Source of the DNA: Planctomycetota bacterium
GTDB lineage: Bacteria > Planctomycetota > UBA1135 > UBA2386
Length of the DNA: 44,823 nt
Direction of reading: 5' to 3'
Assembly (NCBI GenBank): GCA_020851075.1
Contig: JADZDL010000158.1
Coordinates: forward strand, 1 to 44,823
The notes beneath the pieces were generated by a model. That model worked only from the letters and a program-made list of their open reading frames with translations, searched no databases and was not told the DNA's origin. Shown here piece after piece: positions 34,669-43,427 of the stretch. Every line of letters starts with the position of its first letter. The first letter of the stretch is position 1. The position numbers and the translations under genes are program-made.

Positions 34669-37600
34669 ATGTTCCGCATCCTCGCCTTGCTCGCCGCCAC
34701 CCTGTTTGCCGGTGGCGCCCCCCTGTCCGCGCAGTCCCAGACCCATGGCCAGATGACGGGCGAAGTTACCGACACGGCCGCCATCGTCTGGACGCGCGCC
34801 CAGCAGGCCTGCTTCGCCAGCGTGCAGTACAGCACGCATCCAGGCATGGTCGGCGCCCTCGAGACCCCCACCATCGTGGCCTCGGCCACACGCGACTTCA
34901 CGGTGCGCATCGCGCTGCAAGGCCTCACGCCGGCAACCCGCTACTACTACCGGCTCCGGCTCGCGCTGCAGCCGGGCACCGCGGGCACCCTGGGGCCCAT
35001 CGGCCAGTTCCGCACCGCCCCGTCACCGCACCAGCTCCAACCGGTGTCATTCGCGTTTTCGGGCGACATCCAGACGATCTCGCAATTCGACACGTTCTCG
35101 GCGATCGCGGCCGAACAACCCGACTTCTACATCAACCTCGGCGACTTCCCGTACTGCGATGGCGCCGTGACGATGGCCGACTACTGGAACGTGCACAAGA
35201 CGGTGCGCAACAGCAGCGTGCTGCACGCGATGACGCAGGACATTCCGTGGTTTGCGGTGTGGGACGACCACGAAGTCACCAACAACTGGGATGCGGCGAC
35301 CAATCCGGCACTCGTGCAGAACGGCATCCAGGCCTTCCACGACATGTTCCCGATCGCCGACACGCCAAACGACATCTGGCGGCAGCGCCGCTTCGGCCAG
35401 GGCCTCGAAGTGTTCTTCCTCGATACTCGTCGCTACCGCGGCGTGAACGCCGACGCGCCGTCACCCACCAAACCGTTCCTCGGCCCGCAACAGATGCAGT
35501 GGCTGCAGCAGGCGCTCGTGCAGTCGAATGCGACCTGGAAGGTCATCGCCACTTCGGTGCCCACGTTCTACGGCGGCACCGACTCGTGGGATGGTTACGT
35601 GCACGAACGAGAGCAGCTGCTGCATTTCCTGCGCCAGCAGGACCTGCACAACGTGGTGTTCCTCGCCGCCGACCAACACCTCGCCGCGATCCGCGAACTG
35701 CGTGAAGGCCTGCTCGAAGTGCAGGCCGGCCCGGTCGCGCAGTTTCTCGGCGGTGGCCTGCATTCGCGCGAACCCGAACAACGTTGGCACGGCACCGTGC
35801 GCAACTTCGCCATGGTGCATGTCGACCCGAATGCGCAGCCGTCGACGCTGCGCATCGTCTTCCACGACAACCAGGGCAACGTGCTGCGCGAGCACACCGC
35901 AACGGCGGTCACCGAAGCGGCGAAACTGCACTTTGCGAGCGACGTGCCCGAAGGTGCGTTCCACCTCGCCAATGGCCCGTTCCTCGTGCGCGACGAAGGC
36001 CCGACGGCGCACCGCGATCGCCTGCATCCGGGCAACTACGACGTGCTGTTCCGCGATCTGCCGCACGGCACCGGTTCGCCGGCGAGCCTGCCCATCACCG
36101 TGCCACAAGGCGGCCTGGTGCGCATCGCCGCGGACTACGAAGACCTGCCGAGCAGCAACCCCGTGCTGTTTGCGGATTCGTTCGACGCGCCGTTTGGCGC
36201 CGCGCCGGGCTGGCAGATCGTCGATCAGGGCACTGGCGGTCCATCCTCCTGGCTCGTGCTCGACGGCGCCCTGAGCCAGCGCACCAACCTCGGCGGCACG
36301 GGCGCGCCGAACTTCTTCGGCTCGATGGCGATCGCCGGCAGCCCGGCGTGGACCGACCTCACGTTCGCTTCGCGGTTCTGGTCGACGGACAATGACACGG
36401 TGGGCGTCGTATTCCGCTACCAGGACCTCGGCAACTACTACCGCGTGCGCCTCGATGCCGAACGCACCAGCGTGCAGTTGACGAGCTTCCGGAACGGGGT
36501 CTCGCGCGTACTCGCCGAACGCACGGGAATCGCCGGGTACGCGTCGGACTTCTGGCATTCGCTCGTCGTCAGTGCGATCGGCGCGCACCTGCGCGTCTGG
36601 CGCAACGGCGAGCTGCTCTTTGACCTGCAGGACAACGACCACGCGACGGGCAAGGTCGGCCTCTATTGCTGGGCCAACCAGTTCGTGTCGTTTGATGACA
36701 TCGTCGTGCGCAGTGGCGATGCGATGGCCCGCACCCGCACGCAGCACTTCGCGGCGGACTTCTCGAATGGCTCGCTCGCCGGCTTTTCGATCGTCGACCA
36801 AGGCACTACCAGCGGTCCCTCGGTGTGGAACGTGGCCGGCGGCGCCTTGCAGCAGACCAGCAATATCGGCGATGGGGATGGCTCGCGCGCCGGAGTGCCC
36901 AAACTCGGTTCGCTGGCGATCGCCGGGCCCGTGCTTACCGACCAGGAACTGCGCGTGCGGGTGCGCAATGACGACAACGACGCATTCGGCGCCGTGCTGC
37001 GCTACCAGGATCCGCAGAACTACTACCGCTTCTCGCTCGATGCCGAACGCCACTACCGCCGCCTCGGTCGCGTCGTACAGGGCCAGTGGACCGTGCTCTG
37101 GGAGGACGACAATGACTTCCTGCCGGGTCTCTGGAACGAGCTGCAGTTCTCGGCGCAAGGGGATCGCCTGCGCGTGCAATGGAATGGCCTCTGCCTGTGC
37201 GATGTGCACGACAGCGCCCTCGGGCAGGGTCGCGCCGGTGTCTATTGTTGGGCCAGCACGCCGGTATTGTTCGACGACTTCGTCGTGCAGGCACCGCCAA
37301 TTCCGCGCGCGGTGACCGTGGCGATCGCTTCCGGCAACCAGGATGCGCTGCAACTGTGCGCGCCGGCGAGCGCCGGACACATCTACGTGCTGGCACTGGC
37401 CGCCGCCCGCACGCCAGGCATTGCGCTGTCCTCGCTGCAGCCCAATGACCCGCGCACGTGGGAACTCACCAACGACTCGTTCTTCCAGGCGAGCCTGATG
37501 CCGAGTCCGTTCCTGCAGCAGTTCCTCGGTGCTCTCGATGCCGAAGGACGCGCGCAGGGCACGATCGTCTATCCGCCAATTGCGGTGCCGCTGCTCGGCG

Positions 37601-37692
37601 GACTGCAGCTGTATGCGGGCGGCATCACGTTCGACCCGAGCACCGGGCGCTTTGGCGAGATCTTCCCGACCGTGCCCGTCGTCGTGCGCTAG
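34669..37692 (+). CDS. PhoD-family metallophosphatase with two LamG-like repeats
   Basis: 1007 residues from ATG 34669-34671, after a GGGGG ribosome site, with a signal peptide ending at APLSAQ. Residues 25-120 form a fibronectin-like PhoD N-domain. The metallophosphatase (about 125-430) keeps SGDIQ (D133), NLGDFPYCDG (D159, Y162), WDDHEVTNNW (D199, D200, H201) and the ADQH pair (D335, H337). From about 500 two repeats of roughly 190 residues follow, both opening with a GF/GW(Q/S)IVDQGT pattern and containing NYYR(V/F)(R/S)LDAER. They look like LamG/jelly-roll modules. The C-terminal 130 residues end in IFPTVPVVVR, a possible sorting or anchoring tail. It is probably a surface phosphodiesterase/phosphatase that binds glycans. 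Confidence 0.9.
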   Translation: MFRILALLAATLFAGGAPLSAQSQTHGQMTGEVTDTAAIVWTRAQQACFASVQYSTHPGMVGALETPTIVASATRDFTVRIALQGLTPATRYYYRLRLALQPGTAGTLGPIGQFRTAPSPHQLQPVSFAFSGDIQTISQFDTFSAIAAEQPDFYINLGDFPYCDGAVTMADYWNVHKTVRNSSVLHAMTQDIPWFAVWDDHEVTNNWDAATNPALVQNGIQAFHDMFPIADTPNDIWRQRRFGQGLEVFFLDTRRYRGVNADAPSPTKPFLGPQQMQWLQQALVQSNATWKVIATSVPTFYGGTDSWDGYVHEREQLLHFLRQQDLHNVVFLAADQHLAAIRELREGLLEVQAGPVAQFLGGGLHSREPEQRWHGTVRNFAMVHVDPNAQPSTLRIVFHDNQGNVLREHTATAVTEAAKLHFASDVPEGAFHLANGPFLVRDEGPTAHRDRLHPGNYDVLFRDLPHGTGSPASLPITVPQGGLVRIAADYEDLPSSNPVLFADSFDAPFGAAPGWQIVDQGTGGPSSWLVLDGALSQRTNLGGTGAPNFFGSMAIAGSPAWTDLTFASRFWSTDNDTVGVVFRYQDLGNYYRVRLDAERTSVQLTSFRNGVSRVLAERTGIAGYASDFWHSLVVSAIGAHLRVWRNGELLFDLQDNDHATGKVGLYCWANQFVSFDDIVVRSGDAMARTRTQHFAADFSNGSLAGFSIVDQGTTSGPSVWNVAGGALQQTSNIGDGDGSRAGVPKLGSLAIAGPVLTDQELRVRVRNDDNDAFGAVLRYQDPQNYYRFSLDAERHYRRLGRVVQGQWTVLWEDDNDFLPGLWNELQFSAQGDRLRVQWNGLCLCDVHDSALGQGRAGVYCWASTPVLFDDFVVQAPPIPRAVTVAIASGNQDALQLCAPASAGHIYVLALAAARTPGIALSSLQPNDPRTWELTNDSFFQASLMPSPFLQQFLGALDAEGRAQGTIVYPPIAVPLLGGLQLYAGGITFDPSTGRFGEIFPTVPVVVR

Positions 37693-37731
37693 ACGCCGTT
37701 GCGCGGCCTTCGCTCTCGAGCCCTTCCCCGG

Positions 37732-38298
37732 CTACTTCGTGGCCGCGCGGGCGTTCTGCGCGATGGCCGCGAGGTGCACACCGAGCACGGTTTCCAGCAC
37801 GTGCAGCGCCCGCGCGTGCGGCAGCAGGTTCTCGGCCGGATCGCTAAACAGGTAGGCCGTGATCGAGCCCCGCAGGAACTCGACGAACTTGCGGCCAACG
37901 CGCACACCGGGTTTCACCACGGGCCCCGTTCCACACAGGACCGGGAGCCACTGGGTTGCGACCGCGTGCTGCGTTGCTGCATCGGTGCGCCCGGCGACCA
38001 CGGCGTTCACCCAGGCGCGCGCTGCCCGGCGGCGACGGTTGAGCACGGATAGCTGGATGGGCTGGCGATTGCCGCGTTCGAGCGCGGTGCCGTTCTGCAC
38101 CGCAATCGAGTAGTTCACGAGCGAACGGGCAATCGATGGCACTGCGTCGCTGATCTCGGCATCGAGCCAATCGAGGCCGATCGTATCGAGAACGACGGGC
38201 CGAACCGGAACACGCGCGGGCTCGAGAAACAGGAACGGACGTGGCTCGCGCGTGATCGCCTGTGCACCGTCTGCAATGGACTCAACCGACTTCGTCAT
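37732..38298 (-). CDS. Hypothetical protein
   Basis: 188 residues from ATG 38296-38298. No recognisable family. It has no signal peptide, a mixed helical composition and a central RRRRAARAWVN basic patch. It starts 24 bp after the pabC stop in the same direction, so it is probably the last gene of the pab operon. Good coding composition and tight spacing support a real gene. Confidence 0.65.
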   Translation of the reverse strand: MTKSVESIADGAQAITREPRPFLFLEPARVPVRPVVLDTIGLDWLDAEISDAVPSIARSLVNYSIAVQNGTALERGNRQPIQLSVLNRRRRAARAWVNAVVAGRTDAATQHAVATQWLPVLCGTGPVVKPGVRVGRKFVEFLRGSITAYLFSDPAENLLPHARALHVLETVLGVHLAAIAQNARAATK

Positions 38299-38322
38299 GC
38301 CGATGGCATCGGCACGCCACCG

Positions 38323-39120
38323 TCACGAACTGGAGCCCGGCGGCAATGAAGGTGCACCAGCCTTCCACAATCGCCCGAGCTCGCTGTCCAGGATTGCCAC
38401 ATCCGGCGGCTCGGAATCGAGCAATCTGGCCGCCCGGGGGCCGTGCACAGCATTGCTGACGGCAAGAACTTGCGCCCGCTGGAGCAGGTCGAGCCCGCAG
38501 CGCCGCTCGACGACCGGCAGCCCCTGGGCGGCCGCCCGTTCGAGCAACAGCGCCCGCGCGATGCCCGGCAGCACCCGGCCATCGAGTTCGGGAGTGATCC
38601 AGGCGCCGTCGACGCGCAGCCAGAGGTTGGCAACCGCGGTCTCGAGCACGGCTCCATCGTGCCCCACGACGATGCCGTCGTCCGCCCCACCATCCTGCGC
38701 CTGCTGCAACACCGCGTCATAGAACCGCCGCGGGCCGGCCTTCTGGTCACCAGGCGGATCCTCGGCCAGGCGCGCGACCACGGTCGGCAGCAGATTCACG
38801 AACGCGCGGTGCGGCCCGCGGGAACGGGTCGTCATCACGACGTGTACGGTGCCCGCGACCGGTATGAGCTGCAGCCGCAGCACATCGTCGGCGTGGCCGT
38901 TCTGCAGCAGCAGGTCGGCTGCCGCGCCGCGCCATTCGACCGAGGACCCCATTGGCAGGCCCAAACGCGCGGCCGTGCCTGCCAATCGCTGCAGGTGCCG
39001 ATCCCACAGCGCAATTGCGCCTTTCTGCGCACCCATCGTCTCGAATGGCGTCACCACACCGTGCGCCGGCTTGGGCAGTGACTCGGACGCCACCAGACGA
39101 CCATCGAGCCAGGCGTTCAC
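38323..39120 (-). CDS. pabC: Aminodeoxychorismate lyase (PabC-like, fold-type IV PLP enzyme)
   Basis: 265 residues from GTG 39118-39120, overlapping the pabB stop as GTGA. Features are the opening AWLDGRLV, FETMGAQKGAIALWDRHLQRL, the PLP lysine K127 in DQKAGPRRFYDAVL and AVLETAVANLWLRVDG. A longer in-frame start would add about 94 residues overlapping pabB out of frame and is rejected. It converts 4-amino-4-deoxychorismate to p-aminobenzoate for folate. Adjacent pabB supports PabC over a branched-chain aminotransferase. Confidence 0.85.
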   Translation of the reverse strand: MNAWLDGRLVASESLPKPAHGVVTPFETMGAQKGAIALWDRHLQRLAGTAARLGLPMGSSVEWRGAAADLLLQNGHADDVLRLQLIPVAGTVHVVMTTRSRGPHRAFVNLLPTVVARLAEDPPGDQKAGPRRFYDAVLQQAQDGGADDGIVVGHDGAVLETAVANLWLRVDGAWITPELDGRVLPGIARALLLERAAAQGLPVVERRCGLDLLQRAQVLAVSNAVHGPRAARLLDSEPPDVAILDSELGRLWKAGAPSLPPGSSS

Positions 39121-40346
39121 GGGCGCACCTCGGGCGGCACCTGTACCGAACAATGCAGCGCCCGTTCGAGCCCGGCCATCTTGTGCAGCGTCTCCAACCA
39201 CTCCGCGTGTGGATCGCTGAGCGCCGTCACACCGCCGCCAGCATTGCCGCGCAGGCGCCCTGTCCGGTGCACAAGCGTGCGAATCGCGATATTGAGGTGC
39301 ATGGCGTCTCCCGGACCAAACCAACCGATGGCGCCCGTGTAGACGCCGCGGCGCGCCACTTCGAGTTGTTCGAGGATCTCGAGGCAACGCAGCTTCGGGC
39401 AACCCGTGATCGAACCGCCGGGAAAGGTCGCGCGCAGCAGTTCGAGCGTGCCCACCTCCGGCCGCAGCTGCGCAGTCACCGTCGCATACAGGTGATGCAC
39501 CTGCGCAAACGACGCATGCTCCGGGAACGGTCCGGTGCGCACGGTGCCAGTCGCCGCGACCTTGCCCAGATCATTGCGCAGCAGGTCTATGATCATCGCC
39601 AGCTCCGCCTGGTCCTTCTCGCTGTGGAGCAGGCCCGCGAGCAGTTCACGATCCTCCTCGGGATCCGTCGACCGGCGCGCGGTGCCTTTGATCGGGCGCG
39701 TGCGCACCTGCGTGCCCTGCCGCCATAGGAACTCCTCGGGCGAACTGCTCAGCACCGCCGTGCCTGCCCCATCTTCGACGTAGGCCGCAAACGGGGCGGG
39801 ACTGCGTTCGCAGAGCCGCCAGAACAGGTCGCGCGGATCCCCTTCCCAGGCCGCCGTGAACGGCTGCGTGAGGTTGGCCTGGAAGATGTCGCCCGCACAG
39901 ATGTGCTCGACCACGGCGGCGACGCGGCGTTCGTAGTCGGCCTGCGTCACGTGGGCGCGCAGCTCACGCGCGGCGGGCACCACGGGGGCAGGTTCGACCA
40001 CGGCAGGCGCAAACTCCTGGACCGTCGCGTACGCGGCGAGATGCAAGACGGGCACCGGAAAGTCATCCTCGATGCGCAGCGGCCACGCTTCAACGTCGAG
40101 ACCGAGGTCGTAACCAAGCCAGCCAACCACGCGGCGATCGGCGTGCCGGCGCACAAACTCGTCGATGGCGGCGAACGCCCCCGCGACGTCACCGGCGGGC
40201 CGATTCAGCACCTCGACGGCGTCGGTACACAACCACGCGGGCCCGGCACCACAACTGTGCAGCAGGGCCACAGGCTCGCCGCGCCGCGCCTGGCGCAAGC
40301 CTTCGAACGGGCCAGCGAAAGGCCCCGGCTCGCGGATTCCTGGCAT
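39117..40346 (-). CDS. pabB: Aminodeoxychorismate synthase component I
   Basis: 409 residues from ATG 40344-40346, overlapping the enoyl-CoA hydratase stop by one base (TGATG). The chorismate-binding domain has SSSPEEFLWRQG, RPIKGTARR (the PIKGT form typical of aminodeoxychorismate rather than anthranilate synthase), IIDLLRNDLGKVA, FPGGSITGCPKLR and RGVYTGAIGWFG. With the amidotransferase PabA it makes 4-amino-4-deoxychorismate, and pabC follows directly. PabA is not in the window. Confidence 0.95.
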   Translation of the reverse strand: MPGIREPGPFAGPFEGLRQARRGEPVALLHSCGAGPAWLCTDAVEVLNRPAGDVAGAFAAIDEFVRRHADRRVVGWLGYDLGLDVEAWPLRIEDDFPVPVLHLAAYATVQEFAPAVVEPAPVVPAARELRAHVTQADYERRVAAVVEHICAGDIFQANLTQPFTAAWEGDPRDLFWRLCERSPAPFAAYVEDGAGTAVLSSSPEEFLWRQGTQVRTRPIKGTARRSTDPEEDRELLAGLLHSEKDQAELAMIIDLLRNDLGKVAATGTVRTGPFPEHASFAQVHHLYATVTAQLRPEVGTLELLRATFPGGSITGCPKLRCLEILEQLEVARRGVYTGAIGWFGPGDAMHLNIAIRTLVHRTGRLRGNAGGGVTALSDPHAEWLETLHKMAGLERALHCSVQVPPEVRP

Positions 40347-41143
40347 CAGCCGCGCAGCCAGCTCGGCTTGCGCTTCTCGAGGAACGCCGCCATGCCTTCC
40401 TTCATCTCGGCGGTGCTGCTGATGATGCCAAACAGGTCCGCTTCGAGCGCGAGCCCATCCTGCATCGTCATCGGCACGCCGCGGCGCACGGCTTCCTTGG
40501 CGAGCGAAACCGCTTGCGGACCACGCGACACGATCTTGTTCGCGACCTTCTTGCACTCGGCGAGCAGGTCCGCCGGCTCGAACACACCATTGACGAGGCC
40601 AATGCGCAGCGCTTCGTCCGCGGTCACCGGATCGCCCGTGAGGATCATCTGCAGCGCCACGCCCGTGCCGACGAGTCGCGGCAACCGCTGCGTACCGCCG
40701 TAGCCGGGGATGATGCCGAGCGAGACCTCGGGCAGACCCATCTTCGCGGACTTCGCGGCAAAACGCAGGTCGCAGGCGAGGGCCATTTCGAGGCCACCGC
40801 CAAACGCAAATCCGTTGATCGCGGCGATGACGGGCTTCCTGCAGTTCTCGATGCGCAGCGTCAGCGCCTGCCCAGCGAGCGCGTTCTGCTTGCCGTCCAA
40901 CACACCCTGCTTGCTGAGCACGCCGATGTCGGCGCCAGCCACGAACGACTTCTCGCCCGCGCCAGTGAGCACGATGGCCCCAACCGAGTCGTCGCTCGCG
41001 AGTCCGGCAAACACGGCGTCGAGTTCGGCGATCGTACGATCGTCGAGGGCGTTCAGTTTGGTCGGGCGATTGACGCTCACGATCGCGAGGAAACCTTCGC
41101 GCGCGAGCAACACGTTCTGCAATTCTGAGAAGGGGATGCTCAT
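40346..41143 (-). CDS. Enoyl-CoA hydratase/isomerase family protein
   Basis: 265 residues from ATG 41141-41143, with GGAGG 8 bp upstream and only 1 bp after the PPIase stop. Crotonase-fold motifs: NRPTKLNALDDRTI, FVAGADIGVL, AAINGFAFGGGLEMALACDL with E119, and GLPEVSLGIIPGYGGTQRL with E139. Both catalytic glutamates are present, as needed for hydratase activity on short-chain trans-2-enoyl-CoA. The exact substrate is not readable. It overlaps pabB by one base. Confidence 0.93.
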   Translation of the reverse strand: MSIPFSELQNVLLAREGFLAIVSVNRPTKLNALDDRTIAELDAVFAGLASDDSVGAIVLTGAGEKSFVAGADIGVLSKQGVLDGKQNALAGQALTLRIENCRKPVIAAINGFAFGGGLEMALACDLRFAAKSAKMGLPEVSLGIIPGYGGTQRLPRLVGTGVALQMILTGDPVTADEALRIGLVNGVFEPADLLAECKKVANKIVSRGPQAVSLAKEAVRRGVPMTMQDGLALEADLFGIISSTAEMKEGMAAFLEKRKPSWLRG

Positions 41144-41144
41144 C

Positions 41145-41711
41145 TCACTCGCCTCCATTCTCGGCGACCGCAGGGGTGCGTTCCTGGCGCGGCCGCAGTT
41201 CGATGCGGCGGATCTCGACGCGCTCCTTGGGCTGCGAACGTTCGCCGCCGGGACCAAAGTCGCAATCGATGTTGGCGATCTGGTCGAGCACGTCGAGGCC
41301 TTCTTCGACCTTGCCGAAGACCGTGTACTGGCCGTCGAGGTAGTCCGCGTGCTCCCCCTGCACGATGAAGAACTGCGAACCCGCCGAGTTCGGGTCGCTG
41401 CTGCGCGCCATCGACAGGATGCCGCGCGTGTGCGGGATGTCGTTGAACTCGGCCTGCAGCCGGAAACCGGGGCCACCGGTGCCTGGCTGCCCCACCGCGC
41501 CGCGCCGGCTGTTGGGACAGCCGGTCTGGACCATGAAGTTGCGCACGATCCGGTGGAACGCGATGCCGTTGTAGAAGCCCTTCTGCGCCAGATCGAGGAA
41601 GCTGCGCGCGTGTTTGGGGGCCTGTTCGGGGAAGAACGTGACCACCATCGTGCCCTTGTCGGTGACAACGGCCGCTTCGACGGTGGCCAGATCGGTCTGG
41701 TCGAGATCCAT
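41145..41711 (-). CDS. Cytoplasmic cyclophilin-type peptidyl-prolyl isomerase
   Basis: 188 residues from ATG 41709-41711; a TTG 24 bp upstream is less likely. Cyclophilin motifs: GFYNGIAFHRIVRNFMVQTG, GFRLQAEFNDIPHTRGILSM and SGSQFFIVQG-like FFIVQGEHADYLDGQYTVFG. No signal peptide. It is a proline isomerase in the cytoplasm, and the first of two adjacent cyclophilins. Its stop is 1 bp from the enoyl-CoA hydratase start. Confidence 0.93.
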   Translation of the reverse strand: MDLDQTDLATVEAAVVTDKGTMVVTFFPEQAPKHARSFLDLAQKGFYNGIAFHRIVRNFMVQTGCPNSRRGAVGQPGTGGPGFRLQAEFNDIPHTRGILSMARSSDPNSAGSQFFIVQGEHADYLDGQYTVFGKVEEGLDVLDQIANIDCDFGPGGERSQPKERVEIRRIELRPRQERTPAVAENGGE

Positions 41712-41823
41712 GATTGGGCGTGGATCCTGCCGCAAGACCGCCCCTTTGGCGAGCCCGAACCGTGCGTAGAACGCAGGACTCGCGGTCGGCGGTGCGCTCC
41801 CGCCCCCACCCGGCTGGCGGCGC

Positions 41824-42780
41824 CTACTTGGCGACGGGCAGGATCACGGCCGCAAACAGCACGACGGGCGTCAGCGGGCGATCGCCAGCGGCGACCGGCG
41901 TATTGGCGATGCTGTCCAACGTGTCGGCACCGGCTTCGAGGCTGCCAAACGCCGTGTACTGGTTGTCCAGGTGGTTGCTGTCCTTGTGCACGATGAAGAA
42001 CTGCGAGCCGGCCGAATTCGGGTCGCTGCTGCGCGCCATCGACAGCGTGCCGCGCACGTGCTTGGTGTCGTTGAACTCGGCGGGGATCTTGTAGCCCGGG
42101 TCACCCTGGCCCCACATCGCCATCTTCTTGTCGTCCTTCGTGAACGGGTCACCGCCCTGGATCATGAAGTTGCGGATCACGCGGTGGAACTTCGTGCCGT
42201 CGTAGAAGCCTTCCTTGCAGAGCTTCAGGAAGTTCTCGACGTGGCCGGGGGCCTTCAACTTGCCGGTCGCCTTGTCGACCGTGAAGCTGATCGTCATCTC
42301 GCCGAGACTCGTCACCAGCACGACCTTGGACTTCGCCATGTCGATCGTGGTGAGGTCGATCTTGCTCGAATCGGGCGCGATCTTGAACACGCAGTTGGCG
42401 CCCGCGAGGCCCGTCCACGACACGGCGACGACCGCAAACCCGCTGCCGTCGGCGTTGGGCGCAAAGCGCGAAGCCGGCATCGACACGGTGCGCTCGATGC
42501 GCGTCCCGGCGACCAGATGCACGGTGCCGCCCTTGCCCTTCTCCTCGACGTGCGGGCCCGCCTTGTCGTCGATGCGCACATCGAACGAGGCGCCCGACAG
42601 CAGGTCGCCCGGCACGTCGGCGTCCTGGGTGACTTCGAGCAACAGTCGCAGATCGACGTTGCCGCCGGCGGCGACGATGGAACGCGGGGTGGACAGGGTC
42701 GCACGGACCCCAGGGATATCCTGGGCGGAGACACCGAGCGTCAGCACGGCGCCGAACACGGCAGTGAGAATACGGAGCAT
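41824..42780 (-). CDS. Exported cyclophilin-type peptidyl-prolyl isomerase with extra N-terminal domain
   Basis: 318 residues from ATG 42778-42780, with a signal peptide ending at LTLGVSAQD. Residues 30-150 are a beta-rich domain of unknown type (VRATLSTPRSIVAAGGNVDL onward). Residues 160-318 are a cyclophilin with GFYDGTKFHRVIRNFMIQGG, RGTLSMARSSDPNSAGSQFF and NQYTAFG. It should assist protein folding outside the cytoplasm. The in-frame start 29 codons upstream is rejected because it hides the signal. It is transcribed with the cytoplasmic cyclophilin 112 bp downstream. Confidence 0.9.
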   Translation of the reverse strand: MLRILTAVFGAVLTLGVSAQDIPGVRATLSTPRSIVAAGGNVDLRLLLEVTQDADVPGDLLSGASFDVRIDDKAGPHVEEKGKGGTVHLVAGTRIERTVSMPASRFAPNADGSGFAVVAVSWTGLAGANCVFKIAPDSSKIDLTTIDMAKSKVVLVTSLGEMTISFTVDKATGKLKAPGHVENFLKLCKEGFYDGTKFHRVIRNFMIQGGDPFTKDDKKMAMWGQGDPGYKIPAEFNDTKHVRGTLSMARSSDPNSAGSQFFIVHKDSNHLDNQYTAFGSLEAGADTLDSIANTPVAAGDRPLTPVVLFAAVILPVAK

Positions 42781-42882
42781 GAGGGGGTTTCCGAAAAAGG
42801 TGGCGACTGTCATACCGTCGACACGAGCCGATCGGAAGCAGCCGCCGCGGGCAAGGCGACGAATCAACCAGAACGCCCGGGC

Positions 42883-42908
42883 GGGCGCGCTACTCCCGGA
42901 TCGCGCCC
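42883..42908 (-). terminator. Possible terminator hairpin after the BamE-like lipoprotein genes
   Basis: GGGCGCG (42883-42889) pairs with CGCGCCC (42902-42908) around a 12-nt loop, 45 bp past the stop at 42954. No T-run follows. In such GC-rich DNA it may be chance. Confidence 0.3.
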
Positions 42909-42953
42909 CTGGGCAGCGGCCCAGAGGCAGCGACCCGGGACATCGCCCCGCAG

Positions 42954-43427
42954 CTAGCCGCCCGCCGTTCGCCCGTAACCGACCGGCTCATCACTGGCCG
43001 GCTCGAAAGTGGGCCGCGATCGCCCCGGCAGCAGATCGCCAAGCCGCCCTTGCTGCCAGCGTTCGAGCTGCAGGTCGGGGCCAAACCACAGCATGCACCC
43101 CTGCGCCTCGGTATCCGCGAGGTCGAGATCAAAACTCGCGGAGACGTTCTCCTGGAGCGGCAACGACACATCGACACTGAGCGCATCGGTGTCGCTCCAC
43201 GCCCACAACATCGCGACCCCATCACCGCGGTAGGCAAAACACTGCCGCGGCGCGCCAAGACTGCGCAGGCACGCGTCGAGCGACTGGCCGGGCTGCAACG
43301 CGGAGATCACCTCGGGCGCCAATGGCTCGTCGTGGCGCCGGCGATCATAGACAACGCACGAACTGGCTGACGCGAGCACGCAGCCCAGCAGGGTCGCCGA
43401 CAGGGCCCGCCACACACTGGCGTTCAT
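42954..43427 (-). CDS. Small BamE/SmpA-like lipoprotein (second of a tandem pair)
   Basis: 157 residues from ATG 43425-43427, overlapping the previous stop as ATGA. Lipobox ASASSC. After the anchor the chain reads EPLAPEVISALQPGQSLDAC and continues LRSLGAPRQCFAYRG. This EPL-x-LxPG-x-LGAP pattern matches the neighbouring gene and resembles the BamE/SmpA beta-sheet fold. BamE proteins aid outer membrane protein insertion, but similarity is at pattern level only. Confidence 0.65.
   Translation of the reverse strand: MNASVWRALSATLLGCVLASASSCVVYDRRRHDEPLAPEVISALQPGQSLDACLRSLGAPRQCFAYRGDGVAMLWAWSDTDALSVDVSLPLQENVSASFDLDLADTEAQGCMLWFGPDLQLERWQQGRLGDLLPGRSRPTFEPASDEPVGYGRTAGG

Noticed and set aside
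35461..37380. Minus-strand ORF of 639 codons opposite the PhoD gene
   Set aside because: Antisense of the LamG-like region with no coherent domain.
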